Source: an uncultured Clostridia bacterium
GTDB taxonomy: Bacteria; Bacillota; Clostridia; TANB77; CAG-508
DNA: 5,249 bases
Assembly (NCBI GenBank): GCA_949448405.1
Contig: CASTFX010000091.1
Coordinates: 1-5,249 of the forward strand
Reading direction: 5' to 3'
The notes beneath the pieces were generated by a model. The model saw nothing but the letters and a program-made list of their open reading frames with translations. It was not told the origin of the DNA and did not search any database. Shown in pieces: positions 5,221-5,249 of this stretch. How positions within the stretch are numbered: position 1 is the first letter of the stretch; each line of letters opens with the position of its first letter. The position numbers were made by a program, and so were the translations under genes.

Positions 5221-5249
5221 GTTTTGAATATATAAAATAAATTTATGGG

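Overview
This window comes from a strongly AT-rich genome with strong AAGGAGG/GGAGG-type ribosome binding sites. It carries an oxygen-independent ribonucleotide reductase and Gram-positive-style secreted or anchored proteins. Together these suggest a low-GC anaerobic Bacillota, probably a Clostridia-like gut or anaerobic lineage; the genus cannot be fixed from the sequence alone.

Layout. On the minus strand, reading from right to left, lie nrdD (4253 to 2124), nrdG (2109 to 1585), a frameshifted gene for a small membrane-anchored DUF3221/YobA-like protein (1490 to 1103), and a V8-like secreted serine protease gene (969 to the window's left edge). The protease is interrupted by an in-frame TAG 32 codons before its catalytic serine codon. 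On the plus strand, divergent from nrdD across 291 bp, is a Crp/Fnr-family regulator (4545 to 5171). The last 78 bp are almost pure A/T and hold an AT-only dyad and a promoter-like sequence pointing out of the window. No tRNA, rRNA, CRISPR array, insertion sequence or GC-rich hairpin terminator was seen.

How it fits together. NrdG is the radical-SAM activase that installs the glycyl radical on NrdD, and NrdD then makes dNTPs without oxygen. The 14-bp gap between the two genes, filled by the nrdG ribosome binding site, indicates one operon. The most interesting part is the nrdD/regulator intergenic region. It holds two copies of the same dyad, TGTTGC-N4-GCAACA, which has the 14-16 bp geometry of Fnr-type boxes but a different sequence. 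One copy is an 18-bp perfect palindrome centred 41.5 bp upstream of the start predicted from a perfect TATAAT for nrdD, the classical class II activator position. The other overlaps the predicted -35/spacer of the regulator's own promoter. The inferred circuit is a Crp/Fnr-type sensor that activates nrdDG and represses itself. An alternative nrdD promoter reading would make it a repressor there, so the direction of control is a prediction.

The two genes downstream of nrdG both carry a lesion, yet each keeps well-conserved sequence beyond it. This suggests recent decay, recoding, or sequence error.
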